From: JAUIET01 sp039111475
GTDB lineage: Bacteria > Pseudomonadota > Gammaproteobacteria > Pseudomonadales > JAUIET01
DNA: 64,000 nucleotides
Assembly: GCA_039111475.1 (NCBI GenBank)
Contig: JBCCIP010000018.1
Coordinates: 1-64,000 of the forward strand
Reading direction: 5' to 3'
Shown here in pieces: positions 1-8,730 of this stretch. The position numbers were made by a program, and so were the translations under genes. Within the stretch, counting starts at the first letter, position 1. Every line of letters begins with the position of its first letter. The notes under the pieces are model-generated. The model saw nothing but the letters and a program-made list of their open reading frames with translations, made no database searches and was not told the DNA's origin.

Positions 1-221
1 CAAACGACGTTGCTGTCAAGAGGAAAGGAACTGAAAAGAGTTTCATTGCACTAGCCGATTTTTGTATTGCTCTCGCTTGTATTTTATGAGCAAAATAGCG
101 TCGCCAGCAGGATGCGAAGCGCGAAGTCATTTTCTGCACGGAAGGAGTACACACATCGCGTCGGACAGCTCCCAGAGTCATTCTACGGATTTAGGGCGAT
201 ATGTAAATTTGCACGGGCCGT

Positions 222-1052
222 TTGTTGCATCTGCGTGGAAAATCATACACGAGCAGTTTTCTTGTTGAACAGACGTTGCCGTCATCAAGAGTACTAATCG
301 TTGATGATAACCAGGCCAACCTGAAGCTTTTGCGATTGATGCTGGAGAACGAAAGCCTGAGCTGCAAAGCGGTAGATAATGCCAAGTCCGCAATTGAAGC
401 CTGCGATACCGAAGTATTCCAGCTTATTTTCATGGATATTCAAATGCCCGAGATTTCTGGGCTGGAGGCAACCCAGAAAATACGCATGCACAGCATTCTG
501 AATCGCGCAACACCAGTAATCGCCGTTACCGCTCACGCTCAAACAGAGGACAAGAATGCCTTTATGAGGGCAGGAATGAACGATTATCTTGGTAAACCAA
601 TTATGGAAGAGCAACTCGCGCAAATCTTGCATCATTGGAGTCAGCGTGGTCTGGAAAAGGGCGCAGAAAAGAAAAGCATAGATCAAGAAGTTGTGCAGAG
701 CACAGCGCCAGTAGATCTGCATTTATGCCTGACATCTACAGGGCAAAAGCCAGACCTTGCCAAAGAAATGCTGCAAGGATTACTGGACTCATTGCCTGAA
801 GAGCGGAAGAAAATAGCTGACTTAAAACAACAGCGAGATGTGGATGCCTATTCCATGGCCGTGCATCGATTACATGGCAATGCGTGCTACACAGGTGTTC
901 CTGTATTGCGGCAGATTTGCCATTCAATTCAAGATGATGTGAAGTCAGGTCACACCGTTCAGGCATACGCGCGTGCTGATCAACTGGATGCCGAGATTGC
1001 CAGACTCATAGCCTGGCACGAGCAGCACGACCTGGATGTGTTGTTTGAATAA
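222..1052 (+). CDS. Orphan receiver-Hpt phosphorelay protein, BarA/GacS C-terminus-like
   Basis: Likely relays phosphate between a sensor kinase and a response regulator. Receiver domain, about residues 22-140: VLIVDD acidic cluster, phospho-acceptor Asp72 in FMDIQMPE, Thr in AVTAH, Lys125 in YLGKP. Hpt domain, about residues 165-270: His215 in HRLHGNACYTGVP. The Hpt region closely resembles that of the hybrid kinase BarA/GacS (compare HKLHGSCGYSGVP). No HAMP, HisKA or ATPase domain is present, and the frame has several stops in bases 1-221, so this is a detached module or the remnant of a longer gene. The start is uncertain: the frame opens with TTG at 222 and has no good ribosome binding site. 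Convergent with recO, 7 bases apart. Function as a free phosphotransfer protein is inferred. Confidence 0.8.
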   Translation: MLHLRGKSYTSSFLVEQTLPSSRVLIVDDNQANLKLLRLMLENESLSCKAVDNAKSAIEACDTEVFQLIFMDIQMPEISGLEATQKIRMHSILNRATPVIAVTAHAQTEDKNAFMRAGMNDYLGKPIMEEQLAQILHHWSQRGLEKGAEKKSIDQEVVQSTAPVDLHLCLTSTGQKPDLAKEMLQGLLDSLPEERKKIADLKQQRDVDAYSMAVHRLHGNACYTGVPVLRQICHSIQDDVKSGHTVQAYARADQLDAEIARLIAWHEQHDLDVLFE

Positions 1053-1059
1053 GCTTCCA

Positions 1060-1785
1060 CTATTTTTTACTTTTTCGGAAGATTTCCCTGGAATTAAGTG
1101 TTTTTCCTTTTAGCATGTGCGCAAGGGCGAGCTGATTGACTTGTTTGAGCGCTTTCAATACCTGTGGCTCACTCCATTCTCCGGCGACTATTTGCAGCAA
1201 TATTTCGCCCGCTATAAGCGAACCCTTCTGTTCCAATGCTTTGCTTGAGCAAACCTGGAATCCACTTCCCGCTAGGAACTCATAGTGCTTTTCGCTGCTT
1301 ATACGACTTAAACCGTCTGCCTCAAGATCAAAGCTCAGCCCATAGCCTAAGCTGCCCATCAACTTGAGTTCGAAATTTCGCAAATGGGCTTCAAAATTTG
1401 CCGTTTTATGCAGCGCCAGCAAAACATCTTCATAAGCTTGAAACACATCTGCCTGCGGTGCATTGACCAGAAGCAAGTGATAGAGCAGCTCATTTAAGTA
1501 CAGGCCACTGAACAACCTGGTGCCTTGCAGCCGTTCAATACCAAATTGCGTGTCTATTTCAAAGCTTGCAATGGTCTTGAGGTCGCCGCTTCCAAACAAG
1601 CCAACATGATAGTGGAGAAAAGGTTCAGGCCTGGCTTTGGCGCGTGACCCTTTACGGCCACCCTTAAACACAGCTGTCACTCGGCCTTGTTCGCGCGTAA
1701 ACAAGTCAAGCATCAAGCTTGTTTCACGAAACGCCCTCGCATGCAAAACGTATGCAGCAAAGGTATTTGTTCTGGAACGAGCCAT
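1060..1785 (-). CDS. recO: DNA repair protein RecO
   Basis: RecO loads RecA onto SSB-coated single-stranded DNA with RecF and RecR in gap repair. The 241-residue length fits the family. The N-terminal OB-fold is visible as AYVLHARAFRETSLMLDLFTRE followed by a basic KGGRKGSRAK segment; the C-terminal half is the helical RecO domain. ATG start at 1785. It follows era at the end of the rnc-era-recO series, the usual gammaproteobacterial order. pdxJ, often next to recO, is absent here; a convergent phosphorelay gene takes its place. Confidence 0.95.
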   Translation of the reverse strand: MARSRTNTFAAYVLHARAFRETSLMLDLFTREQGRVTAVFKGGRKGSRAKARPEPFLHYHVGLFGSGDLKTIASFEIDTQFGIERLQGTRLFSGLYLNELLYHLLLVNAPQADVFQAYEDVLLALHKTANFEAHLRNFELKLMGSLGYGLSFDLEADGLSRISSEKHYEFLAGSGFQVCSSKALEQKGSLIAGEILLQIVAGEWSEPQVLKALKQVNQLALAHMLKGKTLNSREIFRKSKK

Positions 1786-1831
1786 TGATCACTCCGCTTC
1801 AGGTTCGACCTCGAGCAAAACCAGCAGAGAG

Positions 1832-2728
1832 TTAGTCAAACCCGAGACTTTTTAATGCTCGTTCGTCATTTGACCAGCCCTGCTTTACTTTCACCCACAG
1901 TCGTAACATCACTTTGGTCTCAAACATCGCTTCCATATCAGCCCGTGCCTGACTGCCTATAGAGCGTAGCCGCGAGCCTTGTTTGCCAATAATAATCGCC
2001 TTCTGACCGGCTCGCTCAACATAAATTGTTGCAGCAATATCTAATAACTTGTCGCCACTTTTAAATTGCTCGATTTCCACCGCAGTTTCATAAGGTAATT
2101 CCTTACCTAACTGGCGAACCAACTTCTCCCTGATCAGTTCAGAAACCAGAAACCGCTCGCTCTTGTCTGTGAGCTGATCTTCAGGAAAATGAAATGGGCC
2201 CTCAGGCATCCTCGCTACCACTTCTTGCTGCAGCTCGTTCAGATACTCTCCGTGTAAGGATGCTACCGGTAGATAACTGGCGAAACTGTATTTGTTCTGC
2301 AGATCCTGGATAAATGGCAACAAGGTTTGACGGTCTTTTAGTAAATCTATCTTGTTGATTACGAGTAGCACTGGCACTTCACTGTTAGCGAGCATCTGGG
2401 CAATCCATTGCTCTTCTTCTCCCCACTGATTGCGATCCACTACGAAAAGAACCAAGTCCACATCATCAATTACTGAACGCGCCGTGCGATTCATATACCG
2501 ATTAACGGCGCTGGTAGTGAAATTCTTGTGCAAGCCAGGCGTGTCGACAAACACGCATTGACTGGCAGCCTCAGTACGAATCCCAAGAACACTGTGTCGA
2601 GTAGTTTGAGGTTTGCGCGAGGTAATGCTGATTTTCTGCCCGAGCAGGTGGTTGAGCAAGGTTGATTTACCAACATTTGGCCTTCCGATAATCGCCACAT
2701 AACCACACCGCGTGGCAGATTCATTCAC
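1832..2728 (-). CDS. era: GTPase Era
   Basis: Essential GTPase that binds the 3' end of 16S rRNA and acts in 30S assembly. G1 P-loop GRPNVGKST, switch region with Thr in KPQTTRHSV, G3 DTPGLH, G4 NKIDLL, then a C-terminal KH domain with IIGKQGSRLRSIG. The start chosen is GTG at 2728 (VNESATRCGYVAIIGRPN): it has a GGAG 10 bases upstream and gives the usual short N-terminus. An in-frame GTG at 2749 would add seven residues but lacks a binding site. Overlaps the rnc stop by 8 bases, suggesting translational coupling. Confidence 0.96.
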   Translation of the reverse strand: MNESATRCGYVAIIGRPNVGKSTLLNHLLGQKISITSRKPQTTRHSVLGIRTEAASQCVFVDTPGLHKNFTTSAVNRYMNRTARSVIDDVDLVLFVVDRNQWGEEEQWIAQMLANSEVPVLLVINKIDLLKDRQTLLPFIQDLQNKYSFASYLPVASLHGEYLNELQQEVVARMPEGPFHFPEDQLTDKSERFLVSELIREKLVRQLGKELPYETAVEIEQFKSGDKLLDIAATIYVERAGQKAIIIGKQGSRLRSIGSQARADMEAMFETKVMLRLWVKVKQGWSNDERALKSLGFD

Positions 2729-3419
2729 CTTGAAGTTGCTCCAAAACACCGGCAGCTGCGTCTTGTTCAGCCTCTCTGCGACTACCTCCCAGACCGCGGG
2801 TCGGCGCGCTTAAAGACTTTACGCGACATTCAACTTCAAACACTTGCTCGTGCGCCTTGCCGCTGGTTTTCTTCAAATCGTATTTTGGCAAAGGATGTTG
2901 TCTGGACTGCATTAACTCCTGAAGCTGAGTTTTGGCGTCTTTACCTGGATTGTGTGGATCAAGTTCGCTCAGGCGCGCGGCGAAAAATCCTTCAATCAAT
3001 CTCTTGGTGGTATCGATGTCAGAGTCTAGGTGCACCGCACCAATCAAAGCTTCGACAGCGTCGGCGAGTATGGATGCCCGGCGGCGGCCGCCACTTTTTG
3101 CTTCCCCGGTACCTAGCTTGAGGTGAGGGCCGAGGTTTAGCTCCGTTCCAATATCGGTAAGAGTATTGCCTTTCACCAGGTTTGAGCGCATCCGACTCAA
3201 ATCCCCTTCGCTGCACTGCGGGAAACGGCTATAAAGAAGGTCTGCAATGGTGTAACTCAGAATTGCGTCGCCGAGAAATTCCAGTCTTTCATTGTGTTGG
3301 CCTGAGTAACTGCGGTGAGTTAGCGCCTGGTCAAGTAGCTTTTTGTTAGAGAAACGGTAGTCCAGCGCACATTCGATCGCGGACTCGGGGGCTTCAGCCA
3401 CCGCGACGCGCCGCTTCAA
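2721..3419 (-). CDS. rnc: Ribonuclease III
   Basis: Double-strand-specific endoribonuclease for rRNA processing and mRNA decay. Signature NERLEFLGDA at residues 43-52 with the metal-binding acidic residues; second catalytic acidic site in ADAVEALIGAV; C-terminal dsRNA-binding domain from about residue 155 (DAKTQLQELMQ to the C-terminus). The first possible start is TTG at 3419, with AGGTG close upstream; a GTG at 3401 would remove six residues and is also possible. The 5' end overlaps the DUF4845 gene by up to 26 bases. Neighbours lepB and era are classical. Confidence 0.95.
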   Translation of the reverse strand: MKRRVAVAEAPESAIECALDYRFSNKKLLDQALTHRSYSGQHNERLEFLGDAILSYTIADLLYSRFPQCSEGDLSRMRSNLVKGNTLTDIGTELNLGPHLKLGTGEAKSGGRRRASILADAVEALIGAVHLDSDIDTTKRLIEGFFAARLSELDPHNPGKDAKTQLQELMQSRQHPLPKYDLKKTSGKAHEQVFEVECRVKSLSAPTRGLGGSRREAEQDAAAGVLEQLQGE

Positions 3420-3801
3420 ATGTCACCTGTGGAAATTTCAAAACAACGTCCATATTGCCCATTAATGCAGAGCGACGTTCGTAATCAAGAGTTGCCGTTA
3501 AACTACTCTTGGTTCGATCAAAAACAACATCACCTTCGTTGATAAAGTCAATCCGATTAACCTCAAGGCGCCTGAACAACATTGAACTCAACTTCCGCTT
3601 GGATATCTTGTCGTTGTCGGCCGCTTCATCAAGTACATCCTGAAGAGATTCTTCAATCGTCCAGTGATCCATATACATCGGAAATATTTTGATCGCAGAG
3701 ATCACCAATATTGCTCCAAACATGACCGCAAATACTACTATCAGATCAATAGCACCGCGCTGCACTGAACGCCGCTTCATACCGTTTGTTGTCAATTTCA
3801 T
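3394..3801 (-). CDS. DUF4845 membrane-anchored protein
   Basis: Small conserved protein found between lepB and rnc in many gammaproteobacteria; function unknown. One N-terminal membrane segment, about residues 17-38 (AIDLIVVFAVMFGAILVISAIKI), then a periplasmic domain ending next to the rnc start. ATG at 3801 was chosen because an AAGG lies 11 bases upstream; the open frame extends to 3861 without signal, and another ATG lies at 3780. The pseudopilin-like start (basic residues, hydrophobic stretch) is seen, but a pilus role would be speculation. Confidence 0.85.
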   Translation of the reverse strand: MKLTTNGMKRRSVQRGAIDLIVVFAVMFGAILVISAIKIFPMYMDHWTIEESLQDVLDEAADNDKISKRKLSSMLFRRLEVNRIDFINEGDVVFDRTKSSLTATLDYERRSALMGNMDVVLKFPQVTFEAARRGG

Positions 3802-3867
3802 GTTTTGAACCTTACATTGCCTATGCAATGAAGTATAGAAGAAAGCAGCGGTGCCGGCCATTTCTAA

Positions 3868-4710
3868 CTACTGAACTGAACCAACCCGGGAAAAGCTGGG
3901 CAGGCTCAAAAATTCTTCCCAGTGCATCCAGATGGCAAAGGCGCGGCCGACGATATTGGCCTCGGGCACCTGACCCCAAACTCTGGAATCACTGCTATTG
4001 TCTCGATTATCGCCCATAAGAAAATAGTGATTCGGCCGAACTTTGACCGAAAAATCATCTAACAGGTAGCGCCTGAGGTCTTGTCTTACTTTATGCTCAA
4101 CACCATTCAATGTCTCCATTGCAAGACGCTCACTGGGACGGTTAGGCGGTAAGTCTGCAAGTAGGGCTTGTGGTTGCACCACGCCATTGATAGTGAGTAC
4201 CTTGTCTTTATACTCCACCAGATCGCCCGGCAAGCCTATTACTCGTTTAATAAAGTACTGCTTGGTATGCGGTGGGAAAAACACCATTACCTCACCGCGC
4301 TCAGGCGCGTTCATTTCCAGAACTTTTGTTCTGACAACGGGCAAGCGAATGCCATAGGTATATTTGTTAACTAGAATGAAATCGCCAACCTCAAGCGTGG
4401 GGATCATAGATCCCGATGGAATCTGGAAAGGTTCAACTATGAACGAACGAAGGATTAGCACAATAGCAAGCACTGGAAACAACGAGCGAGAGTACTCCAC
4501 CAGAATTGGCTCGCCAGCTTGCTCTCTGGCAGCACTTAGAAATCGCTGCTGATCGGCGCTGCCTTCCTTATCCCAATCGGGCCAGTCCGCTTGCAACTGC
4601 TCAATAATGCTCAGTCGGCTTCGCCGCATTGTTAGTGTATCCACAAGCCAGATAATGCCGCTGCCAAACACCAACAGAACGAGAATAAGCGGGAAGTTGA
4701 GGTATTCCAT
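3868..4710 (-). CDS. lepB: Signal peptidase I
   Basis: Cleaves signal peptides from exported proteins at the periplasmic face of the inner membrane. Two N-terminal membrane segments (about residues 5-25 and 76-92). Catalytic Ser101 in IPSGSMIPTL and general-base Lys155 in FIKRVIGLPGD; box E MGDNRDNSSDSR near the C-terminus. 280 residues, ATG start. Lies 3 bases after lepA, so the two are almost certainly co-transcribed and possibly translationally coupled. Confidence 0.97.
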   Translation of the reverse strand: MEYLNFPLILVLLVFGSGIIWLVDTLTMRRSRLSIIEQLQADWPDWDKEGSADQQRFLSAAREQAGEPILVEYSRSLFPVLAIVLILRSFIVEPFQIPSGSMIPTLEVGDFILVNKYTYGIRLPVVRTKVLEMNAPERGEVMVFFPPHTKQYFIKRVIGLPGDLVEYKDKVLTINGVVQPQALLADLPPNRPSERLAMETLNGVEHKVRQDLRRYLLDDFSVKVRPNHYFLMGDNRDNSSDSRVWGQVPEANIVGRAFAIWMHWEEFLSLPSFSRVGSVQ

Positions 4711-4713
4711 GCC

Positions 4714-6513
4714 TTATTCGCCTACCTTCAATACCGCTAAAAACGCCTCTTGCGGAATCTCGACCCTTCCAACTTGTTTCATGCGTTTTTTACCCGCTTT
4801 TTGCTTTTCTAACAACTTCTTCTTTCTAGTGACATCGCCGCCATAGCATTTTGCAGTCACATTCTTTCGTAGCGCTTTCACGGTTGTTCGCGAAATAATT
4901 TGCCCACCAATCGCTGCCTGAATGGCAACGTCGAACATTTGCCTGGGAATCAGCTCCTTCATTTTATCGGTCAGTGCTCTGCCGCGTGACTGCGCCTGAT
5001 CACGATGCACGATTGTAGCAAGCGCATCGACTTTTTCACCATTGATTAGCATATCCACACGGACCAGTGGTGCAGCCTGAAAGCGCTCAAAGCTGTAATC
5101 CAACGAGGCATAACCGCGGCTAACTGACTTCAGGCGATCAAAAAAGTCCAACACCACTTCGTTCATGGGCAATTCATAGCTTACCGACACCTGCTGCGCC
5201 AGAAAGCTCATGTCCTTTTGAACACCGCGCTTTTCAACACACAAAGTAATGACGCTGCCAAGGTGTTCCTGCGGTACCAGAATATTAGCCCTGACGATTG
5301 GCTCTCGCATCTCTGCAATACTGCCGGAATCTGGTAATTTTGAAGGGTTATCCACCGATAACACCTCACCTTGATTGTTGACAACTTCGAACACCACGGT
5401 GGGTGCGGTGGTAATCAGGTCCAGGTCGTATTCTCGCTCCAGCCGCTCCTGGATGATTTCCATGTGCAACATGCCGAGAAAACCGCAACGAAAGCCAAAG
5501 CCAAGCGCATCAGAGGTTTCAGGTTCATAAAACAAAGACGCGTCATTCAAGGTTAACTTGGCCAAAGCGTCCCTAAACGCCTCGTAGTCATCAGTACTGA
5601 CGGTGAAAAGCCCGGCATAGACCTGGGGTTTAACCTGCTTAAACCCAGGCAATGCTTCAACCGTCGATTTATTGGCGCTGACGATTGTATCGCCGACCGG
5701 CGCGCCATGAATTTCCTTAATTCCCGCTACCACGTATCCGACTTCACCGGCCTTTAACTCGTTCGCGGACTGGCGCTTGGGTGTGAAGATACCGACGTCA
5801 TCCACCTGATGGCTTCGCCCGGTGGATTTAAGAGTAATTTTCTCCCTGGCACGTAACACCCCATGCTTTACTCGCACCAGCGATACTACACCCAAATAAT
5901 TGTCAAACCAGGAATCAATAATCAGTGCTTGTAAGGCTGCATCTACATCACCCTGCGGTGGTGGTACTTTGGCTACCAGCTGTTCCAATACGTCTACAAT
6001 GCCCATACCCGTCTTGGCACTAACGTGAACCGCTTCAGATGCGTCAAGGCCAATGATGTCCTCAACCTCTTCAGCTACCTTGTCTGGATCAGCTTGGGGT
6101 AAATCCATTTTGTTGAGTACCGGAAGCACTTCCAGACCTTGATCGATCGCGGTGTAACAATTGGCAACTGACTGGGCTTCGACACCTTGTGCGGCATCGA
6201 CAATGAGCAAAGCACCTTCACAAGCCGCCAATGAACGCGATACTTCGTAGCTAAAATCTACGTGGCCCGGGGTATCAATAAAATTAAGCTGGTAGTGCTT
6301 ACCTGACGCTGATTCATAGTTAAGAGTGACTGATTGTGCTTTGATGGTAATGCCGCGTTCCCGTTCGATATCCATGGAATCTAGCACTTGCTCCGCCATT
6401 TCCCGCTCACTCAAGCCCCCGCAATGCTGGATAAAACGGTCGGCCAGGGTCGACTTACCATGATCGATATGGGCAATAATGGAGAAATTTCGGATATGTT
6501 GAAGGTCAGTCAC
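4714..6513 (-). CDS. lepA: Elongation factor 4 (LepA), ribosome back-translocating GTPase
   Basis: Translational GTPase resembling EF-G without domain IV. P-loop AHIDHGKST near the N-terminus, DTPGHVDF G3 motif, NKMDLP G4 motif; the C-terminal LepA-specific domain ends in the lysine-rich segment KCYGGDVTRKKKLLEKQKAGKKRMK. 599 residues, the standard length. Upstream of lepB as in most bacteria. The 136 bases between lepA and mucD hold a GC-rich inverted repeat (arms 6593-6597 and 6609-6613) without a T-run, so I do not call a terminator. Confidence 0.98.
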   Translation of the reverse strand: MTDLQHIRNFSIIAHIDHGKSTLADRFIQHCGGLSEREMAEQVLDSMDIERERGITIKAQSVTLNYESASGKHYQLNFIDTPGHVDFSYEVSRSLAACEGALLIVDAAQGVEAQSVANCYTAIDQGLEVLPVLNKMDLPQADPDKVAEEVEDIIGLDASEAVHVSAKTGMGIVDVLEQLVAKVPPPQGDVDAALQALIIDSWFDNYLGVVSLVRVKHGVLRAREKITLKSTGRSHQVDDVGIFTPKRQSANELKAGEVGYVVAGIKEIHGAPVGDTIVSANKSTVEALPGFKQVKPQVYAGLFTVSTDDYEAFRDALAKLTLNDASLFYEPETSDALGFGFRCGFLGMLHMEIIQERLEREYDLDLITTAPTVVFEVVNNQGEVLSVDNPSKLPDSGSIAEMREPIVRANILVPQEHLGSVITLCVEKRGVQKDMSFLAQQVSVSYELPMNEVVLDFFDRLKSVSRGYASLDYSFERFQAAPLVRVDMLINGEKVDALATIVHRDQAQSRGRALTDKMKELIPRQMFDVAIQAAIGGQIISRTTVKALRKNVTAKCYGGDVTRKKKLLEKQKAGKKRMKQVGRVEIPQEAFLAVLKVGE

Positions 6514-6649
6514 ACATTGGCACTCAGACAGCTAGCCGACGCTGTCTTATCTGCGCCGTTACCGGGCCGCGATTCTACCTTATTTCACCGTCCGGGGCCG
6601 CCGTGCGACCCCGACAATGGGCATTTAACCCGTTTATATCTGATAAATA

Positions 6650-8068
6650 CTATTCAGAGACTTTGATGGCCACGAAGCCAGGTTGTCCGCCTCGCACAAT
6701 TCGAACTGCAACGTGCTTGTTGGCCGGCAAACCTTCGACAATCGAATCATAGTCTTTCAGGGATTCAGTGCTTTTGTTGTCGATGGACGTGATTACATCG
6801 CCACTGCGCAAACCACCTTCGCTCGCAGAGGATCCCGGAACGACTGAGCGCACAACCACACCTCCTTCCAGCTTCAGTCGCGATTTCTGGGCATCGCTGA
6901 GATCAAGAACGACCAGGCCCAGGCGACCACCGTTCGTTTTCTTATCCCCTCCGCTGCGGCTCGCGACATTGCTGACGCCATCATCCAGGCTACCCGTTTT
7001 CATTCGCAAGGTCTTGCGCTTGCCATCACGAAAGACCAAAACACTGACTCGCTTGTCCGGCGCTGTGCGACCTACAATATGAGGCAGATCCGCTGATTCA
7101 CCTATTTCCTGGCCATCAAATTCCAGAATAACATCGCCGACTTGAATTCCGCCTTGTTCAGCGGGACCATCCTCAACCACCTGTGACACAAGCGCACCTG
7201 CGGGCTTGCTCAAGCCAAAAGACTCGGCCAGTTCACGATTAATATCCTGAATACCAACGCCTAGCCAACCACGCACTACCTGGCCATCTCGCTTCAATTG
7301 GTCAATGACGTTCAGCGCTGTGCTCACCGGTATCGCAAACGATAAGCCAATTGAGCCGCCCGAGCGTGTGTAAATCTGAGAGTTAATCCCAACTACTTCG
7401 CCGTCCATATTGAACAGCGGACCGCCGGAATTACCAGGGTTAATGGCAACGTCGGTTTGAATAAACGGCACATAGTTCTCACCTTTTTCAGTTGGTAAAG
7501 AACGACCTTTGGCGCTTACTATGCCAGCAGCCACCGAGTAGTCCAGGCCAAACGGCGAACCAATTGCCAGAACCCATTCACCAACATCCAGGTCTTCTGA
7601 CTTACCCATTTTTACGGTTGGCAGGCCGCTTGCTTCCACCTTCAGCAAGGCCAGATCGGACCGCTCATCGGTTCCAATCACTTCGGCGACGAACTCTCTT
7701 CTGTCCTGCATAATCACCGAAATTTCGTCAGCGCCATCCACCACGTGATTATTGGTTAATAAGTAGCCGTCAGCAGAAATAAAGAAACCGGAACCCAGGC
7801 CCTGGCCACGCCGTTGTCGTGGTTGCTGATCAAAAAATCGGCGAAACATTTCGGGGATTTCCTGATTGCCCTGCAGATCAGGAGTGCGACTTGCGCTCGG
7901 CTTGCTAACAGTACTGATTTTCACTACCGCCGCTGCGCTCTGTTGCACAATTTCGGTAAAATCAGGCAATTCAGCGGCATTCGCCAGACCAGCCAAGCTA
8001 AATAAAACGACGACTAAACACTGTGACAGACGCTTGGTCAGGCACCGATTCGTTACAGTAGACAACAT
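6650..8068 (-). CDS. mucD: Periplasmic serine protease/chaperone DegP family (MucD)
   Basis: HtrA-family periplasmic quality-control protease, effector and regulator of the sigma-E pathway. Sec signal peptide (TKRLSQCLVVVLFSLAGLANAAE). Trypsin-like domain with His in LLTNNHVVDG, Asp in DERSDLALL and nucleophile Ser in NPGNSGGPL; two PDZ domains follow (from about residues 270 and 380). Start ATG at 8068 has AAGGA 7 bases upstream; in-frame ATG 8074 and GTG 8092 are less well placed. Last gene of the rpoE-rseA-rseB-rseC-mucD series, as in Pseudomonas algU-mucABCD. The 135 bases to rseC could hold a separate promoter; no sigma-E consensus was found. Confidence 0.96.
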   Translation of the reverse strand: MLSTVTNRCLTKRLSQCLVVVLFSLAGLANAAELPDFTEIVQQSAAAVVKISTVSKPSASRTPDLQGNQEIPEMFRRFFDQQPRQRRGQGLGSGFFISADGYLLTNNHVVDGADEISVIMQDRREFVAEVIGTDERSDLALLKVEASGLPTVKMGKSEDLDVGEWVLAIGSPFGLDYSVAAGIVSAKGRSLPTEKGENYVPFIQTDVAINPGNSGGPLFNMDGEVVGINSQIYTRSGGSIGLSFAIPVSTALNVIDQLKRDGQVVRGWLGVGIQDINRELAESFGLSKPAGALVSQVVEDGPAEQGGIQVGDVILEFDGQEIGESADLPHIVGRTAPDKRVSVLVFRDGKRKTLRMKTGSLDDGVSNVASRSGGDKKTNGGRLGLVVLDLSDAQKSRLKLEGGVVVRSVVPGSSASEGGLRSGDVITSIDNKSTESLKDYDSIVEGLPANKHVAVRIVRGGQPGFVAIKVSE

Positions 8069-8203
8069 ACTCATTTCCTTTGTACTAAACACATAGTGGC
8101 ATTTGGCTATTTTACACCTCTGCCTTTAAGCTATGACAGACCGATTACCGTAGGGTTGCATCGAACGGGTACTTAAAGTGTAAAGAGATTGCAAATTATT
8201 GTT

Positions 8204-8641
8204 TTAGCTTACTATTTTAACGAATTTGGGCATATAAGATGCGCCCACAGCGAGGCTCTCCAAGGCTCGGCTTGCAGCAACACCGACGCCCAGGCCCAGC
8301 ATTGAGCTCACAATGAGCAGCCATTCGCTAGCGGTCCAATTCGTCAGCATGAGGGGTGCCAGTATCATCGCGGCCAGTGGCAGCAGATAGACACGCAATG
8401 CGCCAAATAACAGAGCGTTATCTGGCAATTCAAAACTAACTTCATCATGCAGTTCTGGTAATCCAATCGAGTGCCCGACGGTACTCACTTTCACCTGCCG
8501 CGTGCGTTCCGGGTACATGGAGGCCAGCAGGTTTTGCCCGCAGGCCTGCTTTGCGGCGCAACTTCCGCAGCTGGTCTTCTCAGCGGTTTCTATCCAGACC
8601 GCATCTCGCTCAAGCGCCACCACTCGGCCAGTTTCAAGCAT
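8204..8641 (-). CDS. rseC: SoxR-reducing / sigma-E regulatory protein RseC (MucC)
   Basis: Inner-membrane protein of the rpoE operon; RseC positively modulates sigma-E in E. coli and homologues contribute to reduction of SoxR. N-terminal cytoplasmic domain with a cysteine cluster CGSCAAKQACGQ (C-x2-C-x5-C) that can bind an iron-sulfur cluster; two membrane segments at about residues 85-105 and 107-128. ATG at 8641. Its Shine-Dalgarno AAGGAG (8652-8657) lies inside the 3' arm of a long hairpin that starts at the rseB stop codon, so translation may depend on ribosomes finishing rseB. Confidence 0.93.
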   Translation of the reverse strand: MLETGRVVALERDAVWIETAEKTSCGSCAAKQACGQNLLASMYPERTRQVKVSTVGHSIGLPELHDEVSFELPDNALLFGALRVYLLPLAAMILAPLMLTNWTASEWLLIVSSMLGLGVGVAASRALESLAVGASYMPKFVKIVS

Positions 8642-8646
8642 TGCTG

Positions 8647-8730
8647 TAGTGCTCCTTCAACATGATAATGCGTTGTTAGTCGGCCCGTAAGCGACTCGGT
8701 GCGAGGCATTTTCATGTTGAAGGAGCACTA
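8647..8730 (-). promoter_or_regulatory. Perfect 19-bp inverted repeat at the rseB-rseC junction sequestering the rseC RBS
   Basis: Bases 8647-8665 are the exact reverse complement of 8712-8730; after one mismatch a further 5 pairs form (8667-8671 with 8706-8710), leaving a loop of about 34 bases. In the minus-strand transcript the 5' arm begins with the rseB stop codon TAG (8730-8728) and the 3' arm contains AAGGAG, the rseC Shine-Dalgarno, 10 bases before the ATG. The structure is thus placed to block rseC initiation unless a ribosome terminating rseB opens it. It could instead be a small mobile palindrome or an RNA-stability element; the geometry favours translational coupling. Confidence 0.75.

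Noticed and set aside
62..297. Two overlapping open frames of 68 and 76 codons before the receiver-Hpt gene
   Set aside because: No ribosome binding site, odd composition, no recognisable domain. They do not encode kinase remnants that I can see.
6593..6613. GC-rich inverted repeat between lepA and mucD as a possible terminator
   Set aside because: Only 5 perfect outer pairs and no T-run on either strand.
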